A stretch of DNA of 19,930 nucleotides from an uncultured Clostridia bacterium (lineage in GTDB: Bacteria > Bacillota > Clostridia > Christensenellales > Aristaeellaceae), in assembly GCA_934663625.1 (NCBI GenBank), contig CAKUKP010000056.1, forward strand, positions 1 to 19,930, read 5' to 3'. The notes beneath the pieces were generated by a model that saw only the letters and a program-made list of their open reading frames with translations, was not told where the DNA came from and did not search any database. Positions 19,691-19,930 of this stretch are shown piece after piece; position 1 is the stretch's first letter; each line of letters begins with the position of its first letter. Both the position numbers and the translations under genes were made by a program.

Positions 19691-19930
19691 GCCGACTGTG
19701 TCGGCTGCCAGCAACTACCGTGCTGCCGACAGTGTCGGCTGCCAGCAACTACCGTGCTGCCGACAGTGTCGGCTGCCAGCAACTGCCGTGCTGCCGACAG
19801 TGTCGGCTGCCAGCAACTACCGTGCTGCCGACAGTGTCGGCTGCCAGCAACTGCCGTGCTGCCGACAGTGTCGGCTGCCAGCAACTACCGTGCTGCCGAC
19901 AGTGTCGGCTGCCAGCAACTGCCGTGCTGC
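19691..19930. repeat. 34-bp tandem repeat array with an internal palindrome, running off the window
   Basis: Units start at 19691, 19725, 19759, 19793, 19827, 19861 and 19895, seven full 34-base units, with an eighth beginning at 19929. Each carries a 15-base palindrome GCCGACAGTGTCGGC (7-bp arms, single central base; the first unit has CTG in place of CAG, shortening the arms to 6) and a second short inverted repeat CAGCA/TGCTG around ACTACCG or ACTGCCG. From unit 2 on the two loop forms alternate A, G, A, G, A, G, which implies a 68-base higher-order unit. Copies are otherwise identical, so it is recent or homogenised. It occupies the gap upstream of the MBOAT gene; no gene is supported in it. 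Confidence 0.95.

Noticed and set aside
19651..19884. 77-codon minus-strand frame made of repeats
   Set aside because: It is only the translation of the 34-bp tandem array, whose period is not a multiple of three; no SD or family support.
19691..19930. CRISPR array
   Set aside because: Period is about right but the would-be spacers are identical or differ by one base, and no cas genes are visible; it is a plain tandem repeat.

Overview
The window looks like the chromosome of a Gram-positive Firmicute, most likely a gut- or rumen-associated member of Clostridia. The support is: a murB-whiA-(HPr/Crh-like) cluster, an LplABC-type sugar importer served by a separate MsmX/UgpC-type ATPase, a YesL (DUF624) protein, strong AGGAGG ribosome-binding sites, sigma-A promoters (TTGACA-17-TAATAT class), and a 6S RNA of the Firmicute kind. 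Coding DNA is fairly GC-rich, which produces many long antisense open frames that are not genes. The placement below class level is a guess.

Left part (1-6131): a minus-strand operon, lplB-like permease, ytcP/lplC-like permease and a 544-residue solute-binding protein, encodes an oligosaccharide importer without its own ATPase. Divergent from it are a YesL-family membrane protein and a MalK/MsmX/UgpC-type ATPase that probably energises it. The divergent spacer holds a near-consensus promoter and repeated TCGTTCAT/ATGAACGA half-sites that could bind a shared regulator.

Middle (6132-8204): the ATPase gene is followed by an unexplained non-coding element of about 200 bp. It is predicted to fold into a three-way-junction RNA or DNA structure and is flanked by two 21-bp direct copies of a terminator hairpin. 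Then come an ECF sigma factor and an overlapping single-pass membrane protein that is presumably its anti-sigma partner.

Centre (8265-14598): a self-contained regulon with a LacI-family regulator, a uroporphyrinogen-decarboxylase-superfamily enzyme, and a ribose-type ABC importer in the order permease, binding protein, double ATPase. Three copies of the palindrome CGTGCACGTGCACG (one with a single mismatch) sit in front of the regulator gene and at both ends of the spacer before the enzyme gene, which makes the wiring readable from sequence. The regulator's sensor domain and the importer's binding protein share ligand-pocket motifs, so they probably see the same small molecule. The only enzyme is a URO-D-fold protein with part of the zinc motif of corrinoid methyltransferases. 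The substrate is unknown. This is the most promising candidate for an undescribed catabolic or salvage system here.

Right part (14599-19930): a probable 6S RNA gene with promoter and terminator, a ParB/Noc-like CTPase-fold protein with no ParA beside it, then a convergent minus-strand cluster: MBOAT O-acyltransferase, MurB, WhiA, and an HPr-like protein with Thr at position 15 and Ser at 46 (Crh-like). The window ends inside a 34-bp tandem repeat array immediately upstream of the MBOAT promoter.
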